The notes below the pieces were generated by a model. It did not search any database, was not told the origin of the DNA, and saw nothing but the letters and a program-made list of their open reading frames with translations. Positions 22,690-33,469 of a DNA stretch of 64,000 bases are shown piece by piece. Both the position numbers and the translations under genes were made by a program. Positions within the stretch are counted from its first letter, which is position 1; each line of letters opens with the position of its first letter. The stretch is taken from NCBI RefSeq assembly GCF_003086295.3, contig NC_092052.1:17328346-17392345 (forward strand). Reading direction: 5' to 3'. The DNA comes from Arachis hypogaea. Its lineage: Eukaryota > Streptophyta > Magnoliopsida > Fabales > Fabaceae.

Positions 22690-22985
22690 ATGCTTCACAC
22701 CGCAACCCAGAGCAAGTGAGACAATGCCTCAACCCTTGCATCTACCCAGGCAGGTGCCTTTCACCACATCCTGGAACAAGTAGGACAATGCCTCAACCCT
22801 TACATCTATCCAGACAGATGCCTTTCATCACATCCCGGAACAAGTGGGACAACACCTCAATCCTTATATCTACCCAAGCAGGTGTTTAAAATCTCAACCC
22901 AAAACAAGTGAGACTAAGTCACAACCCTTGCGCCTACCCAGGTGTCCCAAACCTTAACCCAGAGCAAGTAAGGCATAACCCTTGC
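22690..22985. repeat. ~70-bp imperfect tandem repeat
   Basis: Four or so copies of a unit with AACCCAGAGCAAGTGGGACA, CTCAACCCTTGCATCTACCC and AGGCAGGTGCCTTTCA. Part of the LTR-like insertion. The open frame across it (22593-22889) is a by-product. Confidence 0.75.
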
Positions 22986-23204
22986 TTCTACCTAGGCAAG
23001 TAATCAATAATCATAATCAGAATCCAATTCATAAGAGTCCCAATTCAAGATCACACATTGACATCTTTTATTTTCAACAACAATATATGTAATTAATTCA
23101 CATCATGTCAAGAATTACTTTTACTTCTCACTTAATCTAAAATTTGCAGTCGGATTTGCAAATCATTTAGAAACTCAAATCCTTTTCCTTTAAAACCAAT
23201 ACTA

Positions 23205-23830
23205 CTTTTGAAACCGGACTTCATATTGGGATAACTCAACCGACCAAGAGAGCATTCGCCTTGCTAGGTCTGACTTCTGAAGTACTTGTTTGACGGCTTG
23301 GTCTATTCAGACCATAGTAAGGTGGCTCTGAAATTATTGCCGGAGCCATCGGGACACCATGAGTAGTGCGTAGGCGAGTTTCTCAAGGCTGGAGTAACGT
23401 GTCTCGGTGTTTCGAAAAACTTTACTTATGAAGTATATGAGACCTTGCGTTTTTTGTTCGTCTTCCTCGATTAGCGTCGCTGCTAGCGCTTCCTCTGTTA
23501 TGGATAAGTAGAAGTACAATGTTTCACTTGTCTTGGATTTTGAGAGTATGGGAGTTTTTACTAACACTTTTTTGAAGTGTTGGAACGCCTTTTCACATTC
23601 AAGTTCCCATTTGAAATGTATACCCTTTTTCATGAGACTCTGAGAAAGCACAAGAGGACGACTAGTCATCCAATTAGTATTTAAATGTCCTTGAGATTTG
23701 TAGAACTGTTCATTTCGAAAATGACTTTGCATTTTTTGGGTTTATCTTTACTCCCTGTTGCGTGATCATGAAGTTAAAAAATTTTTCGACTTCCATTTTA
23801 AATGCACATTATGTCGGGTTGAGCCTAAAA
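23205..23830 (-). pseudogene. Gypsy RT end and RNase H remnant
   Basis: On the minus strand: EKFFNFMITQQGVKINPKKC (RT end, about 23790-23730), then GIHFKWELECEKAFQHFKKV (23640-23570), LYFYLSITEEALAATLIEED (RNase H start), LIYFISKVFRNTETRYSSLE, and MLSWSVELSQYEV at 23205. The order and sequence fit Tat-type gypsy pol. Several stops (for example after TMV near 23300) make it a pseudogene. It belongs to the same element as 20955-21262. Confidence 0.88.
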
Positions 23831-24145
23831 CTACGCACAGAGTTTACCTATAAAAATTTTTATCCTATTTATACATCCACACCAAATAATATTTGTGAAT
23901 TGAGGTCTAAGATGGAAAAGAATTAAAGGAAACGCTTGAAGAATAAAATTGATTCCACCTTTCTCAACAACCCATTCTTTTCTTCTCCTTTCCTTTCCAA
24001 AGCTCAGTTCTGAGTATCAAGTAAATAATGTTGTTCACATTTCACAAGACTATATAATTTAAATAAATGCTAATTGAACTTAAATCGAAGTGAACATTGT
24101 AGAGTAATTAAGTTATAAGCCAGAAAATAACCTTATATAAAAAAA
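23828..24145. repeat. Direct repeat copy 1 of the ARMC7 3' flank
   Basis: Matches 33170-33440 in the same orientation with small indels. Shared blocks include CATCCACACCAAATAATATT (CCACAACC in copy 2), TGAATTGAGGTCTAAGATGG and GAGTAATTAAGTTATAAGCC. Copy 2 runs directly into the 3' side of the ARMC7-like gene; copy 1 has no gene beside it. Confidence 0.85.
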
Positions 24146-24919
24146 TCTTTAAATAATAGGATTTTAATATAAATATTTTAATTTAATTTTAAAATATATA
24201 ATTTTATTAATGAGTAATTTGTTCAACTTTAAATATACGTAAAATATTTATTTCTTATTTTAATTTTTTTATTAAAAATAATTAAACTTTTTAATTGATT
24301 GTGACTTAAAATTGTTATAGTAATATTTTTTGTACATTTTTTTTAAAAGATAAATACTTCATATATTTTTATATATTAAGCCGTGCACGACACAAGTAGA
24401 TATATTAGTTATCATGAAAAAACCATTTTATCTTTTATGAAGGTTTAAAGTGGATAAGATACTAATGCTATTTATTTGGTAGATGACTCTGATTGGCACA
24501 AGATACTTCGAATAGTTCTAAGATAGAGAATTATTTGTACAACATCAGATTTTTTGTTCAAATTATGATCTTTGCTATTGGGATAATAAATAGGGTAGAA
24601 TAAAGTTTGGATTTTATTTTAATTTTATATGTGGATTAAATTTTTTTAAAATTAATTTTATTTTATTTATGAGTTGAAAATTTCTTTTTATTCTAATTTT
24701 ATTTACATTCTAAAATTTTTAACTTTATATTATTTTACCTTACTTGTAAAAAAATTAAAATTTTTTAAATAAATATAAAATTTAATTATTTTATATTTTA
24801 TACATATTAATAAAATAAAAAATTAAAAATAAAGTTCGAATCAAAATTAAAAATAATAAAATTTTAAAGAAATCTAACATAAAATTACAAATAGCATTAT
24901 CATCAAGTTTTTAATAAAA
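24146..24919. other. AT-rich intergenic DNA
   Basis: No gene, repeat family or RNA that I can name. Confidence 0.6.
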
Positions 24920-26377
24920 GGAGGCCACTCAGATAAACACGCCTAAAACGTCTTTTTTTAAAGATGTCTTTATGTTGTGTTTTAATTGGTTTTGGTATAA
25001 TTTATTCGGTGTTCCTCATCACATATTATTAAATTCCTCAAAAGATTTTCTTTCCAAAAACAATAAAAAACATTTAATTTGGACTAAAACAAAAAAGGTA
25101 ATAGATTAACTATTAGATTTTTTTTAAAAGATTATTTACATAAAAAATATATCACATTCATCAATATATATATATATAAAAGCTCTTAAAAAATTTTATA
25201 AATAAAAAAATAATTAATTTTTATTCGTATAATATATAAAATAATTATTATATTATAGATTAAAATTTACTAATTTAAATTTTGTTTTTATTTTTAATAT
25301 AAGCATTAAAAATAAATAATTTTTTTATAACAAGATATATTGTAATAAAATATATATAATATTAATTAGTTTTTAAAAAATTCTGAAAAGATGGTTTTTT
25401 CTAATAAAGTGTTATTAAAAAATTAACATTATAAAAACTAATTTCAACCAATATGATATAATATGATATAATAGGTTATTAAATATATTTAATACAAAAT
25501 ACATTGAATATAAATTTTTATTGAGTTTAAATTTTAAATAATTTTTAATTAAATTTCGAATATTTTTATTTTAAAGTGTTAGAATATTTTAACATCATTT
25601 TTTTCGTATCTTTTTAATTGAGTCTTTGATTTTTTAAATTATAAACCTTATTTATAATTAAAAGTAATGTTTTAACACCACCAATTAGTCACACATATAA
25701 AAATACAAGAACAATTCTATTGTCATAATTATAATCTAACTTTATAAGCAATACAATAAAATGAAACTATATATAAGTAATATAACTAAATTTTATCTAC
25801 ATCTATAGTCACATTTCATAAATAATATAATTAAATTATATTTATGTTTATAATTAAAATATGAATAAAAATACAAAAAAGTATCAGAATGGTTAATTTT
25901 TTTCATTCATAATTTTTTATTATTTTTGTTGTGAAAAATTTAATTATTTTAATAATTAATTATTTTTTAAAAAAAGATAATTGAATAACACAAAAAAGTC
26001 TTATTAAGAGTAATTTATTTATATATGATTAAAAAATAATTGAATAATTATATACGGTAAAAAATTAATATTATTAAAAATTAAAAATAAAATTTATTTT
26101 AAAATTAAAAATAAAGTTTATTTAAAAATAAAATTAAAAATCATGGTTTTTTTTTCTTTTTTCCAAAATTTATCTACGAGTAATTCTATAAATATTTTAT
26201 GATGAATAAAAATATTAAACTCATACTAAAATTTATTCTAATAAAATTTATTTTTATTCTACTAAACGTTAAATAAATTATTGAAAAGAATTTTGTTTCC
26301 TCCATTAGAGAAGAATGATAAACTTCCATACTTCTATTATGTTATGGTAATAATTTGGCCTGTTATTTTTTAATGTA

Positions 26378-26378
26378 C

Positions 26379-26421
<43 letters not shown>
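26378..26421. repeat. (AAT)n microsatellite
   Basis: About 14 ATA/AAT units inside the long-TIR MULE. Confidence 0.9.
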
Positions 26422-26424
<3 letters not shown>

Positions 26425-26612
26425 CAAGTATATCACAGTAAAAAAGAAAGCACGTCACCAAATAATTTATCATCCGAATTATATATGAATCAAATTGATA
26501 ATGAGAGCTAACACTACAAAAATCGACAACAAAGTTAGAGACTTACAAAACCTTTCTTAAGATCATAGAAAAAAAAACGTTTATATTTGTGTGATATACA
26601 AAGCAATTATCA

Positions 26613-26613
<1 letters not shown>

Positions 26614-26698
<85 letters not shown>

Positions 26699-26699
26699 G
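26614..26699. repeat. (ATT)n(AT)n microsatellite
   Basis: About 23 ATT units followed by a short TA run, inside the long-TIR MULE. Confidence 0.9.
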
Positions 26700-26836
26700 A
26701 GCAAAAAAAGTCCAACTGTATGTTTTAAAGTAAAATTTTTTTTAATATTTGATTAAATGTTCTTGTATTTAGTACTTTTTTTTGCACTTCCTCTTAGTTA
26801 AAAATATAATCATTATAATTTTTTAGTTATTATTGC

Positions 26837-27145
26837 TAGGGGTGTTTATAGATGGGATATGGCTGAAATTTCGATCCAATCCGCACTAAATTCATTAGAT
26901 CAAATTCGATATTCGCACTTTTTATGTTTGGATCAGATATCAAATATATCCATAAAATAAAAAATATAAAAAAAATTATTTTTATAAAAAAAAAAGTCAA
27001 TAATTTTTTTGTTTACTTTTTTAAACATATTTACTTCTATCTGATTAGAGTGTGGATCCGATTCGATCCAATCCGATCATCTTACAGATCAGATCATATT
27101 CTCAAATTACAGATCAGATAATGATCTAATCTATGAACACCCCTA
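26837..27145. mobile_element. hAT-like MITE, 309 bp
   Basis: Ends TAGGGGTGTTTATAGAT and ATCTATGAACACCCCTA form inverted repeats; the interior has inverted GATCCAATC/GATCAGAT phrases. The flanking 8-mers ATTATTGC and ACTATTAC match at 6 of 8 positions, a decayed hAT-type TSD. Confidence 0.65.
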
Positions 27146-27264
27146 ACTATTACTATAGGTTCATTGTTGCAAAAGAATGTTTCTTTTATTATAAACTATT
27201 ATTAGATTTTAATTACCATTAAAACAACTGAATGGTCAACTTAATTACCATTATTATATCCATA

Positions 27265-28016
27265 GTTGTAAAAACCGAACTGGATCGGTTGGTTCGACCA
27301 AAAAACTAGTAAACCGGACTAGAACTGGATTATAGTGGATTATAGTCCAGTTCGGTTTATTCTTTGGACCGTTTAAGGAATAAAATCGGTGTGAACTGGT
27401 AAGAACCGGTGCAAACTGGTCTAACCAAACTGGTCTGCGGAGCAAAAGTAACCTCTACTTGCCACTTAGCCATTACACTTCTAAGTACTATATTTGACAA
27501 ATACTAATTATATAGTATACATAAATATCTAATTTAATTTAATTTTTGTTTTTTCTATTTTTAAAATTAATTATATTTTAATTATATACCATTATTAATA
27601 TAAATATAAATTTCACTAAAAATTTATTAATTTACTTGATCTATTTTATTGCTAGTATTGTGATTAAGGTTATTTGTTTTGATGTTAGTGTTAAAATCTA
27701 CTGATATTATAGTTAGATGATAGGCTTTGTGAATTAATTATTTTTTTATTGTGTCAAAATAAGATACTATTGTAGTATTAAAATTTTATGGTTTTTTTTA
27801 TATTAGTTATTTTTAGAAGTTGAGACTTGATTCTTCATAAAATGTTAGTGAAGATATGCATTTCAAATTTTAATTTTAAGTTTTTAACTATTTTATATTT
27901 TTATATTTACGTGAGACCAGTTTTATCGGTTCAACCAGTAATTTATCAGTTGAACCAATAAACCAGTAAACCAGTAGCTTGATCGGTTCGATCACTGGTT
28001 CAGTTCTAACAATTAT
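27265..28016. mobile_element. Putative MITE-like element with GGTT/AACC-rich ends
   Basis: The left side (GTTGTAAAAACCGAACTGGA, CGGTTGGTTCGACC) and right side (CGATCGGTTCGATCACTGG, TTCTAACAATT) are imperfect inverted matches of each other, a pattern common in plant hAT-like MITEs. I could not fix a TSD, so ends are approximate. Confidence 0.45.
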
Positions 28017-28915
28017 ATTTCAATCTAATTTTAAAAATTTCGATTTACTCAATTTAATAGTTATGACTCACAATTGGTTCCTAATCAAGTAACAACAAAT
28101 TATGTCTCCCAATTGGTTCCTAATCAGTTCTAACAATTATGTCTCCCAACTTAATAGTTATGACTCACATTGGTTCCTAATCTTATTTTTGTCACTGTCT
28201 CACAAAATCGTTAACGACATGCTGAAATGGACTAACGACTGCTACATTATACATTCTAGCGACTATTTGATGTGACAATTGAAATTTTTTTACCTTATTT
28301 TTTATTTTCAACTAAACACTTAAAACCCTAATATGAGTCACGGATACCTAAGTTAAAAAATCAAACTAAGTAAATTGAAACTTTAAAAATCAGATTAAAG
28401 CTTGAATATAACTTCAAAACAGAACTTTAACTTATGTAGTGATTAATTTAAATGAAAATCAAATAAATCAAAATTCAACATAATTTTTATCAATGTTTTT
28501 AAATTCGAAATTTCTATACCAAAATTAACTAGGATTTTTCTTTAAATTAAAAATTTAATGAAATAGTGACTTTAATTATCTTAACCAATGTCCTAATTAA
28601 TTGCTTTTATGTCTTAAAAAAACCGTATATGAGAAAAAAAATTCATTTGTCTACTTTAATAAATAGTTATTTTACTAAAATGAGAAACTATTTTTTTAAA
28701 ATTTTTAAGAACTAATTAATATTATATATATTTTGTTACACTACATTTAATTATAAAAAATTTATTTATTTCTAATACTTATATTAAAAATAAAAAAAAT
28801 TAAATTAGTGAATCTTAATCTATAATATAATAATAATATAGTAATTATTTTATATATTGTACGAATATAAATTAATTATTTTTTTTATTTATAAAAATTT
28901 TTAAACGCTTGAGCT

Positions 28916-28917
<2 letters not shown>

Positions 28918-28978
<61 letters not shown>
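28918..28978. repeat. (TA)n microsatellite in the right TIR
   Basis: About 29 TA units within the right TIR of the long-TIR MULE. The left TIR has only a short TA run at the matching position (about 25165-25178). Confidence 0.9.
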
Positions 28979-28980
<2 letters not shown>

Positions 28981-29409
28981 TATGAATGTGATATATTTTT
29001 TATGTAAATAATCTTTTAAAAAAATCTAATAGTTAATCTATTACTTTTTTTTGTTTTAGTCCAAATTAAATATTTTTTAGTGTTTTTGGAAAGAAAATCT
29101 TTTGAAGAATTTAATAATATGTGATGAGGAACACCGAATAAATTATACAGAAACCAATTAAAACACAATATGAAAACATCTTTAAAAAAAGACGTTTTAG
29201 GCGTGTTTATCTGAGTGGCCTCCTTAATAAAATTAAATAACACAAACAAAACTAAATGTCTTGCCACTCTTTTTCTAACCCCAAATTCTTGTAACATTAC
29301 TCTTTAAATAACAAAAATACTAAATTAAAATTAAATGGTTAGCTTAGTGGTTGCTTTGAGTTTTTACAAGAAAAAAATCGTTAGATAGAGTCTATATTGT
29401 GAGTCCTAA

Positions 29410-29958
29410 GAGACCATCTCTAGTAGAAAACTCATTCCATCCCTATTTATGACCCACCTGTCATAAAAAGTAACTCCACATTAATTTTTGCGTCATAAAC
29501 AGTAAATAGAAACTCAAAGCATCTCTCTCTTCTCTATTAGGAGAAACAAACTTTAATTCCTATTGTAGTCTCACTTAATTAATTAATTAATTTAAGTAAT
29601 TAAAATTAATGTAATTACTATTTTTTTACAATAATATTATTTAAATTTAAAAATTCAAAAATAATTTACTGTTAAAAAAATATTAATATTAAAAAAATTA
29701 TATATAAAAATAATAAATTAATTTATAAATTACTTAATATAAAAAAACAAACTCTATAGTTAAACAATAAATAGTGTGTTCAATTAATAAATTTAATTAA
29801 TTATGATTTAATATAATAATATAAATAATATTTGATATTAATTTAATATAATTATTTATATTAATTATAATTTACTATAATTAATTATTAAATAAATATA
29901 TAATTATTTAATATAATAAATTATTATAATGACTAATAAATTAATTATAATTTAATTA

Positions 29959-29996
<38 letters not shown>

Positions 29997-30183
29997 TTTT
30001 AATTTTTTTTATTAACTTATCATACGATAATAAATTATTGGCTGCTGTAAATTTTTCTTTAGAAAAATTCTCAACTTTAATCCACGTAAAAAGTCTCTTT
30101 TCACTTTTCACACTTCACTTCAATGATAATTAGATCTCCAGATATCAAAAGAGAGACTCCATTTTCTAGCGTTGGAGTTGCTC
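29410..30183. mobile_element. PIF/Harbinger-like MITE (tentative)
   Basis: Left end GAGACCATCTCTAGTAGAAA and right end (inverse) GAGCAACTCCAACGCTAGAA are similar. Flanks are TAA and TAC, near the 3-bp TWA duplication of Harbinger elements. The interior is extremely AT-rich, with ATAATTAATT motifs like those in the Harbinger-like element at 62820-63170. No coding capacity. Confidence 0.4.
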
Positions 30184-30296
30184 TACTGTCCCAGGGAAGT
30201 AGTTGACTCTCCTTTCTATATCTCGACAATTTTATAATATTCAGCAATTAAATTTCAAAAGGGTATCAAATCAAATCAAACTAATATGGATAAGTG

Positions 30297-31413
30297 CAGT
30301 GACGGACCCAGAAAATTTATGGTAAGGGGGCAAAAATAATTCACATTATTATCAAAAGATATATTAATTTAAATTTAAAAAGAGCTCTTTTATAAAAGCA
30401 TTACTACTCGCACTATCAGATTTCATAAGATAATAATAGAGATAAAAAACAGCATCTTATGAAATACTATATTCCAATTAATTGCTAAATTCATCAAACC
30501 AATCAGCATTAAATTTACCAAAAAAAGTCCCAAAATATGTTTGTAGAAAATTATATTCTCTTGGTTGACAATGATCTTTTCACAAATAAATTTGTCTAAT
30601 TTCATCTCTGTCATTTATATCATAATTTAAAATTTTGGGTCGTTGTTCAGGATCAACTATGAAACTTTTTACATTGAATTTTAAAAACTTTTTTTTATTA
30701 GAAGAGACTAATGAAGTGACTTCAGATTCTAGTGGTAGCTTTCTTTTAAAATATTTTTCCATTATTATTTCTAAAAATAAAAAATATATATTCTAAATTA
30801 GTAAATTGATCGATTCACTTTAGAAATTTATATGCAACATAATTATATATAATAGAATAGAATAAAAGATAAACAAATAAATAATAAGGATCACTAAATC
30901 AAAAATAAAATAAAATATATAAATTCATGAAGAGAATATAAAAATAGATTAATACCTAAACTATAATTGTTTGAATTAAAATTTGCAATCGAAAATATGA
31001 AAAGAGAAACAATAAAATTGAAAAAAAACATAAAATCATAGAGAGCTGTATAAAACAAAATAGAGAATTTAAAATTTACCTGTTGATGAAGACAAGATGA
31101 CCACTAAACAAGGAATAGAAAAAAAATGTTGAAAATATGAAACTAAGAAGAGAGTTTAAGAGAATAAATGAGTGACGACTAGGATTTGAGAATGAGAGAA
31201 GACTAAATTTAATTAGGTTAACTCATAATCAAAATGATAGCAAGATAAAATGGATTCAAGGTTTTAAATAATTAGTTTAATTTATTTGTAATGGGATCAT
31301 TTAAAATTTAAAATGGGGGCATATTATATATGTATATATTTTTTTTTGTTTAAAAAAATTAAATGAGAGTGGGGGCAAGTGCCCCCCCATGGTTCCATGT
31401 AGGTCCGTGCCTG
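30297..31413 (-). mobile_element. hAT element, internally deleted, TSD GATAAGTG
   Basis: Ends CAGTGACGGACC and (inverse) CAGGCACGGACC, with an exact 8-bp TSD GATAAGTG (30289-30296 and 31414-31421), diagnostic for hAT. G-rich/C-rich subterminal parts (AAGGGGGCAAAA and GTGGGGGCAAGTGCCCCCC) are typical of the zf-TTF/ZMYM1-type hAT group. It holds only the first part of a transposase (see next entry). Confidence 0.92.
30410..30762 (-). pseudogene. hAT transposase N-terminal fragment (zf-TTF / ZMYM1-like)
   Basis: It starts MEKYFKRKLPLESEV and continues PEQRPKILNYDINDRDEIRQ (the usual spacer), then after an in-frame TGA near 30580 reads KDHCQPREYNFLQTYFG and FNADWFDEFSN, stop, LEYSIS, stop, DAVFYLYYYL. 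This matches the first ~130 residues of plant zinc finger MYM-type 1-like / TTF-type hAT transposases. The DUF4371 and dimerisation domains are absent. Dead copy. Confidence 0.85.
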
Positions 31414-31637
31414 GATAAGTGTCTATTACAATAATTGTTTACAATTTCAATTGCATCTGCTTACTCAGTTTCTTTTAAATTTTAAATTCTTAATTTTTTA
31501 AATTTCTTTTACGAAATGTATTTTCAATTTCACCGTATTTTTCTGTTATAATATTGTTTTTTCTATTGTCTGCCCTTAAATGAAATTTCACGACAAAAAC
31601 ACATTTATAATTAAAAAAAATATATTCTCCTCTCAGT

Positions 31638-32129
31638 TAGAAGTGGCAATGGGTAGGATATGATAGGATTTGGATCCAACCCTAATTCTACTCGCGAATT
31701 GATAATATCCCAACCCTAACCCTATCCGCTCTTAACCTGCGAGTACCCAATCCTACCTACGGATTACAAAAAATATAACATTATTATATAATTTGATGAT
31801 AATTTAAAATAGAATTGATTTTTATGTAAAAAAAATATTAAATTATCAATTAATAATTTTCTTTTAGTGGTTAAGGATCTTTTGTATTTAATGAGAGGTC
31901 TTTGATTCAACATCCACTTAAAACATATTTTTATATAAGTATATAACATAAACATATATAGAGTGCATGTTGGTCGGATAGGATTGAATCTCAACCCGCA
32001 CCCTATCCGGTCTGCACAAAAACCCTACACGCACCCTACCCTATTCGCTGCAGATCGGGTTGGCAACCCTACCCGATCGAGTGGAATCGGATTGGATACC
32101 CGCGAGTAGGATTCATATTGCCACCCCTA
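31638..32129. mobile_element. hAT-like MITE, 492 bp, TSD CTCTCAGT
   Basis: Ends TAGAAGTGGCAAT and (inverse) TAGGGGTGGCAAT. An exact 8-bp TSD CTCTCAGT lies at 31630-31637 and 32130-32137. CCCTATCCG-type repeats at both ends are inverted. No coding capacity; the minus-strand frame at 31764-31994 is fortuitous. Confidence 0.85.
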
Positions 32130-32137
32130 CTCTCAGT

Positions 32138-33169
32138 TCATAATGTCTATTGCTTTTAAAAAAAATTAAGCTCAATATAATAATTTTATATTTTAGTGTA
32201 TCATTTATTAAACTATTTTTAACTTTATCAAGTCCATAACTTTAGGCACAACAAACAGCGAAATATTAATACAATGAATTAGTTAGTAAATAAAGATGTT
32301 TTACTAAACAATTTGTAATGAACTCAATGTGAAGTTTTCTAATGTGCAGAAAGATAAAATGATAATAGATATTATAAATCGAATATTTTGGAGAGATAAA
32401 TTAGTTAGATATGTTGGCAACATTTCAGAATATTTGACACATGTAGAGTGAGATGACATCTCATCCCCCCTCATAAGAAATTGTGATACATTTGACTGTT
32501 AAAGTGTAAACAGAAGAGAACATTTAATTTAAGTACACATCCCTTTCCTACAACTTTTCATAACAGAATAGTGGGAAAAAAAAGTACTAAAGGTTTATCT
32601 GCAAAAAAATATATTTTATTGTGAGCTTCAGGACATCAAAATCAACAGTTTTTATTATTTAATTCTAGACCTACAACAAATATGCTTCAACCTTGTTAAT
32701 CCAATATGCCAGCAAATAGAAATGCCAAATAGTACATTACAACAATTATCTCTCCACAACTCCACCCTTATTTATTTATATGGAAGTTACTTTGGAAATT
32801 ATGACAATACATTTATTGATACAGCTAGCTCCTGTATCTTAAAAAGGGACAAGTATCCAAGTGAATTTCTAGGGGAAAACTTGTATGTTGGTAACATCTG
32901 CACAATAACTTAATAAGCACTGCACATATTAGATTAAGGTGGCTACTAAACAACTTTATCTGAACTTTTAAACCATCAGAATATAAAAAATATACAATAA
33001 TTATACTGACAAAAACAACCAAAGTAAGTTGCACCCAATGAGAACAACTCTCAATTTACAAAAATATATCATGAGAGTTGGCCCTGAAATTTTTTCCTGA
33101 AGGTCTGGTTGGCTCGGGGTAATTAAAAATGGGGTAGGAAAATTTTCATCGATAAGTCTAGTTACATAA
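32138..33169. other. Intergenic DNA without recognised genes
   Basis: AT-rich with short ORFs only. Nothing supported. Confidence 0.55.
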
Positions 33170-33440
33170 ACTTACACACGGAGTTCACCTATAAAAATTT
33201 CCATCCTATTTATACATCCACAACCAAATAATATTTGTGAATTGAGGTCTAAGATGGAAAAGGATGCAAGGAATCCCCCATTCCTTTCTTTTCCTTTCCT
33301 TTCAAAATCTCAACTCTCAGTATCAATTAAATAATGTTGTTCACAAGACTATATAATTTGAATAAATGCTAATTGAACTTAAACCAAAGTGAACATTGTA
33401 GAGTAATTAAGTTATAAGCCAGAAAATAACCTTATACAGG
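33170..33440. repeat. Direct repeat copy 2, adjacent to ARMC7 3' end
   Basis: Homologous to 23828-24145 (same strand). It ends 30 bp from the ARMC7 stop codon at 33470, so it includes what must be 3' UTR of the minus-strand gene. Confidence 0.85.
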
Positions 33441-33469
33441 ATAGTCTCACTGATATTGAATAGTAAACT

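Larger units (their letters stand above)
21259..23205. mobile_element. LTR-like insertion starting TGTAACACCC (right end approximate)
   Basis: It interrupts the minus-strand gypsy pol between integrase C-terminus and RNase H. It starts TGTAACACCCTTACTACC, a start known from legume gypsy LTRs, and carries two tandem-repeat blocks and no pol, so a solo LTR is likely. I could not find a matching CA end or a TSD. The integrase core of the host element is missing here, so a deletion may have followed the insertion. Confidence 0.5.
24920..29223. mobile_element. Non-autonomous MULE with ~0.5-kb TIRs, TSD TTAATAAAA
   Basis: A 4.3-kb element. Its termini start GGAGGCCACTCAGATAAACA and form long inverted repeats (24920-25390 and about 28690-29223, more than 90% alike by eye apart from a TA microsatellite in the right arm). 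An exact 9-bp TSD TTAATAAAA flanks it (24911-24919 and 29224-29232). The interior has no transposase, only AT-rich DNA, two trinucleotide microsatellites and two smaller nested elements. TIRs this long and a 9-bp TSD place it in the Mutator superfamily. Confidence 0.9.

Noticed and set aside
21259..23205. Complete LTR retrotransposon
   Set aside because: Only one TGTAACACCC end, no pol of its own and no second LTR or TSD could be found; reported as an LTR-like insertion with an open right boundary.
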